Shown here: positions 57,423 to 64,000 of the stretch, one piece after another
Position numbering within the stretch: position 1 is the first letter of the stretch
Layout: the number at the start of each line of letters is the position of its first letter
Assembly: GCF_000482785.1 (NCBI RefSeq)
Contig: NZ_AXWS01000015.1
Span: 124,001 to 188,000 of the forward strand
DNA: 64,000 nt
Direction of reading: 5' to 3'
DNA from: Derxia gummosa DSM 723
GTDB lineage: Bacteria; Pseudomonadota; Gammaproteobacteria; Burkholderiales; Burkholderiaceae_E
Program-made: the position numbers and the translations under genes
Notes under the pieces: model-generated
Database searches by the model: none
Seen by the model: the letters and a program-made list of their open reading frames with translations, nothing else
Told to the model about the DNA's origin: nothing

Positions 57423-58259
57423 ATGAAGTTCAAGCTGCATTCCGAAGACATCTTTCTCGCGCCCGAGCGCGCGCTCGACTGGCTGCGCCGCCGCACCCTG
57501 CTCGTGGCCGATGCCCACTTCGGCAAGGCCGCGAGCTATCGCGCCAAGGGCATGCCGGTGCCCGAAGGCACGACCGCCGACAACCTGCGCCGACTCGACG
57601 CGGCCATCGACCGCCATGGCGCCGAGCGCGTGATCTTCCTCGGCGACTTCATGCACGACGCCCATGCGCACAACCCGCGCACGCTCGCCGCGCTGCGCGA
57701 CTGGCGCGCGCGCCGGCGCCAGCTCGCGCTCGTGCTCGTCGGCGGCAACCATGACGCGAAGGCCGGCGCGCTGCCCGTCGACCTCGGCATCGACGAGCGG
57801 CCCGAAGGCTGGCGCGAGGAGGGCTTCGCCTTCTGCCATCACCCCTGCGAGATCGACGGCGCCTATGTGCTCGCGGGCCATCTGCATCCGGCGTGGCGGC
57901 TCGCGACGCGGCGCGAGGGGCTGCGGCTGCCGTGCTTCCACTTCGGCGCGCGTACCGGCGTGCTGCCGGCTTTCGGCGATTTCACCGGCGGCATGATGGT
58001 TGATGCCGCGCCGGGCGACGCCATCTGCGTGGTGACGCCGGAACGGGTGTTCGCGGTGCCGCGCGCGGCGGCCGGTGACGCCGCCGTGCAGGCGGCGGGC
58101 GCGGCGTGCATGGCGGCCTTGGCGCCGTCCGTCGCCCCCGCCCTCGGCACTTCCGCGCAGGCGCAAGCCGCCGCGCGGGTTCACGCTGCAAAGGCTCGCA
58201 AGGGCGAGCCGGAAACCCTCAACCTTCTCGACGGGACTCCTGCCTATGGCCGTGACTGA
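57423..58259 (+). CDS. PdeM-like metallophosphoesterase
   Basis: Calcineurin-like phosphoesterase with DAHFGKA (Asp30, His32), GDFMHD (Asp75), GGNHD (Asn109, His110), CHHP and GHLHP. The pattern fits the ligase-associated endonuclease PdeM. No DNA ligase or helicase partner lies beside it, so a role in DNA damage is uncertain. 278 residues, with a 60-residue Ala-rich C-tail. Its end overlaps the next gene's start by 14 bp. Confidence 0.85.
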   Translation: MKFKLHSEDIFLAPERALDWLRRRTLLVADAHFGKAASYRAKGMPVPEGTTADNLRRLDAAIDRHGAERVIFLGDFMHDAHAHNPRTLAALRDWRARRRQLALVLVGGNHDAKAGALPVDLGIDERPEGWREEGFAFCHHPCEIDGAYVLAGHLHPAWRLATRREGLRLPCFHFGARTGVLPAFGDFTGGMMVDAAPGDAICVVTPERVFAVPRAAAGDAAVQAAGAACMAALAPSVAPALGTSAQAQAAARVHAAKARKGEPETLNLLDGTPAYGRD

Positions 58260-58629
58260 ACGCGTCCGACTCGACAAATGGCTCTGGGCCGCGCGCTTCT
58301 TCAAGACGCGCAGCCTCGCGACCGAGGCCTGCCAGGCCGGGCGCATCAAGCTCAACGGCGCGGTGGTGAAACCGGCGCACGACGTGCGCGCGGGCGACTG
58401 GCTGCTCGTGCGCTCGCCCGGCGGCGAATTCGAGATCCAGGTGCAGGGCGTGAGCGATGTGCGCGGCCCGGCGCCGGTGGCGCAGGCGCTCTACGCCGAG
58501 ACCGACGCCAGCCGCAAGAGCCGCGAGCGCGAAGCCGAACAGCGCCGGCTCGCGCCCGAGCCGAGCTTCGAGCTGCACGGTCGGCCGACCAAGCGCGACC
58601 GGCGCGAGATGGAGCGCTGGCGCGGCTGA
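58246..58629 (+). CDS. hslR: Hsp15-like S4-domain RNA-binding protein
   Basis: A 127-residue heat-shock-type protein that rescues stalled 50S subunits carrying peptidyl-tRNA. The S4 domain spans about residues 5-65 (RLDKWLWAARFFKTRSLATE, GRIKLNGAVVKPA), with a charged helical C-tail (SREREAEQRR, KRDRREMERWRG). ATG at 58246 lies within the phosphoesterase gene, implying coupled translation. Confidence 0.9.
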   Translation: MAVTERVRLDKWLWAARFFKTRSLATEACQAGRIKLNGAVVKPAHDVRAGDWLLVRSPGGEFEIQVQGVSDVRGPAPVAQALYAETDASRKSREREAEQRRLAPEPSFELHGRPTKRDRREMERWRG

Positions 58630-58707
58630 ACCGCCGGCCTGCCGCATGGCACCGCGGGCCGCGCACCGCGCGAGCCTTGCCGCCTGCATGCCCAGTTGCC
58701 GCGCGCC

Positions 58708-59310
58708 TCAGCTCCAGACGCGATACACCTGCCCCGTCTCGCCGGCCTCGATGCTGCGGCGATAGGCGCGCGCCACCTTGGCGGCCGGCGCGTCGTCGAA
58801 GCCGGGCAGGTAGTCGCCGTACTTCGGCAGCGATTCGGTCAGCACCGTCGGGCTCACCGCGTTGATGCGCAGGCCGCGCGGCAGATCGACAGCCGCGCTG
58901 CGCGCGAAGGCGTCGATGCCGGCATTGCTCACGCTTGCATTGCTGCCGCCGCGCACCGGCTGCTCGCTCAGGCAGCCGCTCGTGAGCGTGATCGAGCCGC
59001 CGTCGGCGAGCCAGGGCAGGGCGGCGAGCGCGACATTGATCTGCCCGAGCAGCTTGCCGCCGAGGCCGGCAGCGAACTGCGCCGGCGAGGTGTCGGTCAG
59101 CGGCCCGAAATGCGGATCGCCGGCGGCGACGACGATCGCGTCGAAGCGGCCGATGCTTTCGAGCGCGGCCGCGATCGAGGCCGGATCGGTGATGTCGGCA
59201 TGATGGGCGCCGCTGCTGCGCCCGACGGGCACGATCTCGTGCCGCGCGCCCAGCAATTCGGCAACGGCGCGCCCGATGGCGCCGCTGGCGCCGACGATGA
59301 CGATCTTCAT
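58708..59310 (-). CDS. Atypical short-chain dehydrogenase
   Basis: A 200-residue SDR with cofactor loop IVIVGASGAIGRAVAELL, an Arg-Ser after the second strand (PVGRSS) suggesting NADP(H), and SITLTSGCLS. The usual YxxxK is absent: the aligned stretch is NASVSNAGIDAFAR. Related proteins without this pair exist as a subgroup. It is divergent from the LysR gene, so it is probably that regulator's target. Confidence 0.85.
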   Translation of the reverse strand: MKIVIVGASGAIGRAVAELLGARHEIVPVGRSSGAHHADITDPASIAAALESIGRFDAIVVAAGDPHFGPLTDTSPAQFAAGLGGKLLGQINVALAALPWLADGGSITLTSGCLSEQPVRGGSNASVSNAGIDAFARSAAVDLPRGLRINAVSPTVLTESLPKYGDYLPGFDDAPAAKVARAYRRSIEAGETGQVYRVWS

Positions 59311-59435
59311 GACTGCTCTCCTTGTGAGGTGTGGGGAGCAGCGATTCTGTAAACCGGCCCGCCGCGCGTGAACCGCCCGGCGGTGCCGACAGTTCTCACC
59401 GCCAGTACGCAATCAGCACGCAATCCGCCTTCCAC

Positions 59436-60323
59436 ATGGACAAGCTGCGCAGCATGGAAGTCCTCGTCGCCGTGGCCGAGCACGGCAGCTTCACCGCCGC
59501 CGCCGAGGCGCTCGGCATGTCGTCGGGCATGGCGGGCAAGCACATCAGGCAGCTGGAGGAAGCGATCGGCACGCGGCTGTTCACGCGCAGCACGCGGCGG
59601 CTGGCGCTGACCGAGATCGGCACGCGCTACTGCGAGCGCAGCCGCGCCATCCTGGCCGAGGTGGCCGCCGCCGACGATGATGCGGCGGCGCTGCGCGGCG
59701 GCCCGCGCGGCACGCTGCGCGTGAGCTGCACCGTCGCCTTCGCCTGCTTCGCGCTCGCGGGCGCGCTGGTGGACTATCTCGCGGCCCATCCCGAGGTGCA
59801 GGTCGATCTGGTGGCCGACGACCGCATCGTCGATGTGGTGGGGCAGGGCTTCGACGCGGCCTTCCGCGTCGGGCCGCTCGATGATTCGGGGCTGGTCGCG
59901 CGGCCCTTGCAGCCCTATCGCATGCTGCTGTGCGGCGCGCCGGCCTATCTGGCGCGGGCCGGGCGGCCCGAGACACCGGCCGCGCTCGCCGGGCATGCGC
60001 GGCTCGTGTTCACCTACGGCGGACACGACGTGCGCTGGGCGCTTGACGGTGGCCTGCCCGCGTCCGGGCCGGTGCGGCTGCGCGCGAACAACGGCATCGC
60101 GTTGCGCACGGCGGCGCTCGCCGGCTTCGGTCTCGTGATGCTGCCAGCGGCGCTTGTCGCCGACGACATCGCGGCGGGCCGGCTCGTGAGCCTGCTCGAC
60201 AGCTTCCAGCCGCCGCCCCGGCCGATGCATCTAGTGACGGTGCGTGACCGCCGCATGCCGCCGAAGCTGCGCAGCTTCGTGGACTTCATGGTCGGGCGGT
60301 TCGGGGCGGGCGCGGCGGGTTGA
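59436..60323 (+). CDS. LysR-family transcriptional regulator
   Basis: A 295-residue regulator. Helix-turn-helix at about residues 17-36 (SFTAAAEALGMSSGMAGKHI), then QLEEAIGTRLFTRSTRRLAL, and a two-lobed effector domain (about 90-290). I chose ATG 59436 because MDKLRSMEVLVAVAEHGSF is the canonical start. It is divergent from the SDR gene across a 125-bp region that would hold their shared operator; no clear T-N11-A site stood out. Confidence 0.9.
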   Translation: MDKLRSMEVLVAVAEHGSFTAAAEALGMSSGMAGKHIRQLEEAIGTRLFTRSTRRLALTEIGTRYCERSRAILAEVAAADDDAAALRGGPRGTLRVSCTVAFACFALAGALVDYLAAHPEVQVDLVADDRIVDVVGQGFDAAFRVGPLDDSGLVARPLQPYRMLLCGAPAYLARAGRPETPAALAGHARLVFTYGGHDVRWALDGGLPASGPVRLRANNGIALRTAALAGFGLVMLPAALVADDIAAGRLVSLLDSFQPPPRPMHLVTVRDRRMPPKLRSFVDFMVGRFGAGAAG

Positions 60324-60372
60324 GCGTTGTGCGACGGCGTGGCGCTTGATCGCGACGGCGCGCCAGGGGTGG

Positions 60373-60882
60373 TCAGCGCGTCGCCACCGGCACCGCCGCC
60401 TCGCCCACCAGATTGACGAACTCCACCGCCAGCACTGCCCCGTCGGCGCCCGCCTCGATGCGCAGCCGCGCCAGCGCGATCGGCAGCGTGAAGCGTCGCG
60501 GACCCGCGCTGCCGGGGTTCACATGCAGCACGCCGTCTTCCTCGAACAGCGTCGGCCGGTGCGAATGCCCGGTCACGATCACGCGCGCGCCGACGTGCTG
60601 CGGAAAGCGCCGCAGGTCGGCCTCGTCATGCACGACGAACACGCGCACGCCGCCGAGGTCGAGCGTCGCCCACTCGGGAATCGCGCGCGCCCAGTCGCCC
60701 CGGTCGTTGTTGCCGCGCACGACGGTGACGGGCGCGATGCGGCCGAGCGCCGCCAGCACCTCCGGTCTGCAGATGTCGCCGGCATGGACGATGGCGTCGC
60801 AGCCGGCGAGGGCGGCCAGCGCCTCGGGGCGCACGAGGTTGTGGGTGTCGGAGATGAGGCCGAGGGTGGGCATGGAGGTCAC
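60373..60882 (-). CDS. YfcE-type metallophosphoesterase
   Basis: A 169-residue phosphodiesterase: LISDTHNLVRP (Asp12, His14), HAGDICRPEV (Asp36), VRGNNDRGDW, VVHDEAD and VTGHSHRPTLF give the metal ligands, and HVNPGSAGPRRF is the family tail. The start overlaps the stop of the upstream nucleotidyltransferase by four bases. It therefore belongs to the AbiE-like operon, though proteins of this family usually stand alone. Substrate unknown. Confidence 0.88.
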   Translation of the reverse strand: MTSMPTLGLISDTHNLVRPEALAALAGCDAIVHAGDICRPEVLAALGRIAPVTVVRGNNDRGDWARAIPEWATLDLGGVRVFVVHDEADLRRFPQHVGARVIVTGHSHRPTLFEEDGVLHVNPGSAGPRRFTLPIALARLRIEAGADGAVLAVEFVNLVGEAAVPVATR

Positions 60883-61415
60883 TCCGTCATGGGGCCGTGC
60901 CGGAAGCCGGCGGCGAAGGCCGCCAGCAGGCGCGAGGCGTGGTCGCTGTCGTCATCGGGCAGGGCGCGGGCGAGGCCGAGCGCGAGCTTCGTGCAAAGGC
61001 TTGCGTCGTCGAGCAGGGCGGTGATCGCGGCGCGAGTGTCGGGCCGGGCGAGCGTCGCGGCATCGTGGCCGGGCGGCCAGGCGATCGTGCGGTCGCCGGA
61101 TTCGATCGCGCCGAAGGGGATGAGATCGACGGGCACCGGACTGCCGCCGTGGACGCGCAGCAGGCGCTGGGTCTGGGCGGCCGAGGCATGCCAGCCCGGG
61201 CAGGCGAGCAGGGCGGCGCGCAGGCGCTCGTAATCAGGCCAGCCGGCGAGGGCGAAGGCCATGTCGATGTCGCGGGTCGCGCGGGGCGCGGGCAGGCCGT
61301 GCACATGGTCGAGCAGCAGATCGCGGGCGGTCGCGCCGACGATGAGGCAGTCGAGGCCGAGGCGGGCGGCGGCCTCGCCCACCTCGGCCGCGATGTCGGC
61401 GATGAAGGCCGGCAC
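60879..61415 (-). CDS. AbiEii-like nucleotidyltransferase toxin, apparently internally deleted
   Basis: A 178-residue protein whose first 115 residues match the AbiEii/DUF1814 nucleotidyltransferase fold: VGATARDLLLDH (27-36), TRDIDMAF with metal ligands Asp49 and Asp51, and VPVDLIPFG with Asp97. From TIAWPPG the chain jumps to HDAATLARPDTRAAITALLDD, which resembles the far C-terminus of related proteins. From memory of the family, some 80-100 central residues are missing, in frame. Start is the GTG at 61415, 7 bp after the antitoxin stop. Partner upstream is AbiEi-like, so this is a type IV toxin-antitoxin pair; toxin activity is doubtful. Confidence 0.7.
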   Translation of the reverse strand: MPAFIADIAAEVGEAAARLGLDCLIVGATARDLLLDHVHGLPAPRATRDIDMAFALAGWPDYERLRAALLACPGWHASAAQTQRLLRVHGGSPVPVDLIPFGAIESGDRTIAWPPGHDAATLARPDTRAAITALLDDASLCTKLALGLARALPDDDSDHASRLLAAFAAGFRHGPMTE

Positions 61416-61422
61416 CGGCCGT

Positions 61423-62499
61423 TCAGGCTTGAGCGAGCGCATCGGCGAGGTGGCTGTCGAACAGTTGCGCCGCGACCGCGAGCGCGCGCGGGTCGAGCGT
61501 GGCGATGAGCTGGGCGTGCACGAGCGGCGCTGGCGCGAGCGGGCCGTCGGGCACGCGGTCGAGATCCCAGAAGCGCTGGAGGATCTCGACCTCGCCATCG
61601 GCCGCCGCGCGCAGCTGCCCGGCGCGCGCAAGGCCGCGCAGGCCGGCGTCCAGGTCGTCAGGCGCGAGGTGGAGCGTGACCGTCGCCGGCTTGAGCGCCT
61701 GCGTGTAATGCCAGGCGGCCACGTCGCCGCCCCATTGCGCGCCGTGGGCGAGCGGATCGAGGTCGCGCCACCAGTCGGGCTTGCCGGCGGTGAAGCGCCG
61801 GGCCTTCAGGCGCGGATGCAGCCGCGTCGGCCAGTGGTTCTCCCATTCGGTGAACAGGCGGCGCGGCTCGATGAGCCGGCGGCGGCCGTCAACCGTGCGC
61901 AGATGGCCGCGCCGCGTCAGGTCGTCGAGCACCGCGCCGACGCCGCCGAGGGCGACGCCGGCCGCGGCGGCGATGTCGCGATAGGTGGCGTCGAGTAGCG
62001 CCGGGCGCACGAGCAGGCCGAACACGACGCGCAGCGCGGCGGCGTTGCCGGCGCCGCCGTTGGCGCGCTTGCCGGCGAGGAGGCTCGTGGCCTCGTCGTC
62101 GGGTTTGTTGCCAACGATCTGCACGAACAGGCCGGCGCCGCGCAGGAAGGCGTTGCCGGCGGCGTCGATGAATTCGAGGTTGTTGGCGCGGCAGCGCTCG
62201 GCCTGGGCGGCGTTGATGTGCGGCGCGACAAGCAGTGCGGGGTCGTCGGGCCAACTGGTCATGACAACGCGCGCAAGGTCGGCGGGTTTGGGTGGTCTGG
62301 TGATGACGAACGCCCGATAGCGACGCTCACCCGCCGCGCCGACGATGGCGACAAGGGCGTCGGCCGGGGCGCCGCCTTCGGCCACCTGCCGTGTGGCGAG
62401 CGTGGCCTGCAAGCCGGTGCGCTCGCGCAACGCGGCGAGTGCCCGGTCGAGCAGGGTGGCCTCGGCGGCGAGGCCGGGAGGCATGGCGAGCGCATTCAT
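61423..62499 (-). CDS. AbiEi-family antitoxin/regulator of a type IV toxin-antitoxin system
   Basis: A 358-residue protein. The N-terminal part (about 1-150) contains LLVAPHINAAQAERCRANNL. A winged helix follows (about 168-208: YRDIAAAAGVALGGVGAVLD, DLTRRGHLRT). The C-terminal half has RLFTEWENHWPTRLHPRL, GGDVAAWHYT and ALKPATVTLHL, the AbiEi pattern. It should neutralise the AbiEii-like enzyme and repress the operon. The operator of nested TGTTCA sites lies 8-64 bp upstream of its ATG. It is the first gene of antitoxin / nucleotidyltransferase / phosphodiesterase. Confidence 0.85.
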   Translation of the reverse strand: MNALAMPPGLAAEATLLDRALAALRERTGLQATLATRQVAEGGAPADALVAIVGAAGERRYRAFVITRPPKPADLARVVMTSWPDDPALLVAPHINAAQAERCRANNLEFIDAAGNAFLRGAGLFVQIVGNKPDDEATSLLAGKRANGGAGNAAALRVVFGLLVRPALLDATYRDIAAAAGVALGGVGAVLDDLTRRGHLRTVDGRRRLIEPRRLFTEWENHWPTRLHPRLKARRFTAGKPDWWRDLDPLAHGAQWGGDVAAWHYTQALKPATVTLHLAPDDLDAGLRGLARAGQLRAAADGEVEILQRFWDLDRVPDGPLAPAPLVHAQLIATLDPRALAVAAQLFDSHLADALAQA

Positions 62500-62506
62500 C
62501 AGCGGT

Positions 62507-62563
62507 CTTGTTCAAAAATCAGTTGTGTTCATTTTCTCTGAACAGGAAGAAAAAATGAACAAG
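62507..62563 (-). promoter_or_regulatory. Concentric palindromic operator of the AbiE-like operon
   Basis: CTTGTTCA (62507-62514) faces TGAACAAG (62556-62563), and TGTTCA (62526-62531) faces TGAACA (62539-62544). Both pairs share the same centre at 62535, giving four TGTTCA half-sites in one 57-bp A+T-rich palindrome. AbiEi proteins are known to bind paired inverted repeats and to repress cooperatively; this array fits that model. Confidence 0.7.
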
Positions 62564-62626
62564 CCGCAGGTATTCCCGGACACCTGTCCTTCCCGCCCCT
62601 CCCGACAAACCCTCGACCGCCTGTAA
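62555..62626 (+). CDS. Possible 23-residue small protein
   Basis: ATG 62555 follows AGGAAG by about 6 bp and opens a 23-residue frame (MNKPQVFPDTCPSRPSRQTL, then DRL). It starts inside the operator palindrome and reads away from the AbiE-like operon toward the TetR gene. No family is recognisable. It could be chance in an A+T-rich patch. Confidence 0.2.
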   Translation: MNKPQVFPDTCPSRPSRQTLDRL

Positions 62627-62663
62627 CGCACTTCCACCTGTCATCAATCCCAGCTAAAAAAGC

Positions 62664-62675
62664 ACGACCGTTCGT
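62664..62675 (+). promoter_or_regulatory. Putative TetR operator
   Basis: ACGACCGTTCGT is an inverted repeat (ACGA / TCGT arms) 70 bp before the TetR-family start, flanked by an A-run and TTTTG. Sites of the form CGACCGTTCG are typical of TetR-type repressors. It could control both this gene and the acyl-CoA dehydrogenase downstream. Confidence 0.45.
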
Positions 62676-62744
62676 TTTGTCCGGCGCCGCCACTCAAGCA
62701 GCAACCCGACGCCGGCACGACCAGACAACCGAGTTCCCCCCGCC

Positions 62745-63386
62745 ATGTCCACCCCCCTCAACCCCTCCGCCAGCAGCACCCCCCGCACCGGCAAGGGCGA
62801 GCAGACCCGCGCCGCCATCCTCGCCGCCGCGCTCGACCTCGCCGCGCGCGACGGGCTGGAGGGCCTGACCATCGGCCTCATCTCCGAGCGCACGGGCATG
62901 AGCAAGTCGGGCGTGTTCGCGCATTTCGGCTCGCGCGAGGAATTGCAGATCGCCGTCCTCAGCGAATACCACCGCGTCTTCCGCGCCGACGTGTTCGAGC
63001 CCGCGCTCGCGCTGCCGCGCGGCCTGCCGCGCCTGGAGGCGATGGTCGCCAACTGGATCCGCCGCGTGTGCGAGGTCGAGATCCCGCACGGCTGCCTGTA
63101 CGTGAGCAGCGCCGCCGAATTCGACGACCGTCCCGGCGCCGTGCGCGACGCCCTGTGCGCGATGGTCGAGGACTGGCAGGCCGCGCTGCGCCGCGCGCTC
63201 GCCCAGGCCGTTGACGAAGGCCATCTGCGCCCCGGCCTCGACCCCGACCAGTTCATCCACGAGCTGTACGGAAACCTGCTCGCCCTGCATCACCAGGCGC
63301 GGCTGTTGCGCGACGCCCGCGCCGCCGACCGCGCCCGCATCGCCTTCGCGCGGCTCATCGACAGCTGCCGCGCGCCGGCCGGCTGA
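62745..63386 (+). CDS. TetR-family transcriptional regulator
   Basis: A 213-residue repressor. Residues 1-17 are a disordered tail. The helix-turn-helix (about 38-60: TIGLISERTGMSKSGVFAHF) is followed by an all-helical ligand domain with GCLYVSSAAEFDDRPG. In Burkholderiales such regulators often stand before acyl-CoA dehydrogenase genes and sense acyl-CoA or fatty acids; that role is inferred here from the neighbour. Confidence 0.88.
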   Translation: MSTPLNPSASSTPRTGKGEQTRAAILAAALDLAARDGLEGLTIGLISERTGMSKSGVFAHFGSREELQIAVLSEYHRVFRADVFEPALALPRGLPRLEAMVANWIRRVCEVEIPHGCLYVSSAAEFDDRPGAVRDALCAMVEDWQAALRRALAQAVDEGHLRPGLDPDQFIHELYGNLLALHHQARLLRDARAADRARIAFARLIDSCRAPAG

Positions 63387-63459
63387 CCGCTGCGTCCACC
63401 GTCCGCCCCCGCCCCGAACACCAAGCCGCGCCCCGCGCCAGATCACACCGGAGACCACC

Positions 63460-64000
63460 ATGCCCAGCTACCGCGCCCCGCTCCGCGACATGCAGTTCGT
63501 GCTGCACGAACTGCTCGACGCCGAGTCCGTGCTCAAGCATCTCCCCGCCCACGCCGACACCGGCCGCGACACGCTCGACGCGGTGCTGGAGGAGGGCGCC
63601 AAGTTTTGCGAGAACGTCATCGCCCCGCTCAACCTGCCCGGCGACGCCGAGGGCTGCCATTACGACCGCGACACGCGCAGCGTCACCACGCCCAAGGGTT
63701 TCGTCGATGCCTACGCGCAGTACCGCGACGGCGGCTGGCCCACGCTCTCGGCCGATCCCGACCACGGCGGCCAGGGCCTGCCCTATGTGCTCAACACCGC
63801 CTTCTTCGAGATGGGCAACTCGGCCAACCAGGCCTGGCTCATGTACCCCGGCCTCACCCACGGCGCCTACGAATGCCTGCACGCCCACGGCAGCGAGGAA
63901 CTCAAGGCCGCCTACCTGCCCAAGCTCGTGAGCGGCGAATGGCTTGGCACCATGTGCCTGACCGAGCCCCACTGCGGCACCGACCTCGGCCTGCTGCGCA
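63460..64000 (+). CDS. Acyl-CoA dehydrogenase (5' part)
   Basis: The first 180 residues of a flavin-dependent fatty-acyl-CoA oxidising enzyme; the window ends mid-gene. The start MPSYRAPLRDMQFVLHELLD belongs to the long (about 600-residue) FadE-like group with an extra C-terminal domain. WPTLSADPDHGGQGLP and TMCLTEPHCGTDLGLL are the FAD and substrate-loop motifs. The ATG is 73 bp after the TetR gene, on the same strand. Confidence 0.9.
   Translation, partial: MPSYRAPLRDMQFVLHELLDAESVLKHLPAHADTGRDTLDAVLEEGAKFCENVIAPLNLPGDAEGCHYDRDTRSVTTPKGFVDAYAQYRDGGWPTLSADPDHGGQGLPYVLNTAFFEMGNSANQAWLMYPGLTHGAYECLHAHGSEELKAAYLPKLVSGEWLGTMCLTEPHCGTDLGLLR

Noticed and set aside
58932-58939. CGCTTGCA copies as a DNA uptake sequence for transformation
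   Set aside because: comF and pil genes are present, but about ten 8-mer copies in 64 kb is well below the density of known uptake sequences, and the distribution is uneven.

Overview
The window is a roughly 70 percent G+C stretch of a betaproteobacterial chromosome, most likely order Burkholderiales. Several gene orders typical of that group point there: argB / pyrimidine nucleotidase / slmA; gpmA / envC / S41 protease / moeB; rhodanese / grxC / secB / gpsA; hemL / thiE / thiD / rubredoxin / pilGHIJ-chpA; the long cta (aa3 oxidase) operon; and metK / ahcY / holin-like / metF. Many starts are GTG. Genus cannot be assigned from the sequence alone. I see no rRNA, tRNA, CRISPR array, insertion sequence or prophage. 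Most of the window is core genome, with small accessory pieces.

Layout. 0-3 kb: end of an unidentified gene, argB, a HAD nucleotidase and the nucleoid-occlusion factor slmA. 2.8-8 kb (minus strand): gpmA, envC, a C-terminal processing protease, moeB and dsbB, with an intrinsic terminator after envC. 8-10.5 kb: rhodanese, grxC, secB and gpsA. 10.6-15.7 kb: a MarR-controlled tripartite drug-efflux operon. 15.7-16.5 kb: a VapBC toxin-antitoxin pair. 16.5-19.9 kb: hemL, thiDE and a 54-residue rubredoxin. 20-30.7 kb: the twitching-motility chemosensory system, ending in a 2409-residue ChpA hybrid kinase. 30.9-33.4 kb: trmL, comF and a BioC-like methyltransferase. 33.9-43.2 kb: cytochrome c oxidase with its heme A and copper assembly factors. 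43.3-45.1 kb: two LpxL/HtrB-type acyltransferases. 45.3-51.7 kb: SAM-cycle and one-carbon genes (metK, a QueC-like PP-loop protein, ahcY behind an SAH riboswitch, metF, 5-formyl-THF cyclo-ligase). 51.7-60.3 kb: lytic transglycosylase, an NDUFA9-like protein, GST, cca, a PdeM-like phosphoesterase, Hsp15, an atypical SDR and a LysR regulator. 60.4-62.6 kb: an AbiE-type (type IV toxin-antitoxin) operon whose toxin looks internally deleted, joined to a phosphodiesterase. 62.7-64 kb: a TetR regulator and the start of an acyl-CoA dehydrogenase.

Items most worth a second look: (1) a T9 tract inside chpA where loss or gain of one T gives an immediate stop; (2) the AbiE-like operon with concentric TGTTCA half-sites and a shortened nucleotidyltransferase; (3) the QueC-like gene between metK and ahcY; (4) the 14-mer TGACAACGCTTGCA, found three times in unrelated contexts with many CGCTTGCA relatives in the oxidase operon; (5) one 13-bp hairpin just downstream of two putative promoters (rhodanese and oxidase operons). 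Family assignments come from motifs read by eye; no database search was run.
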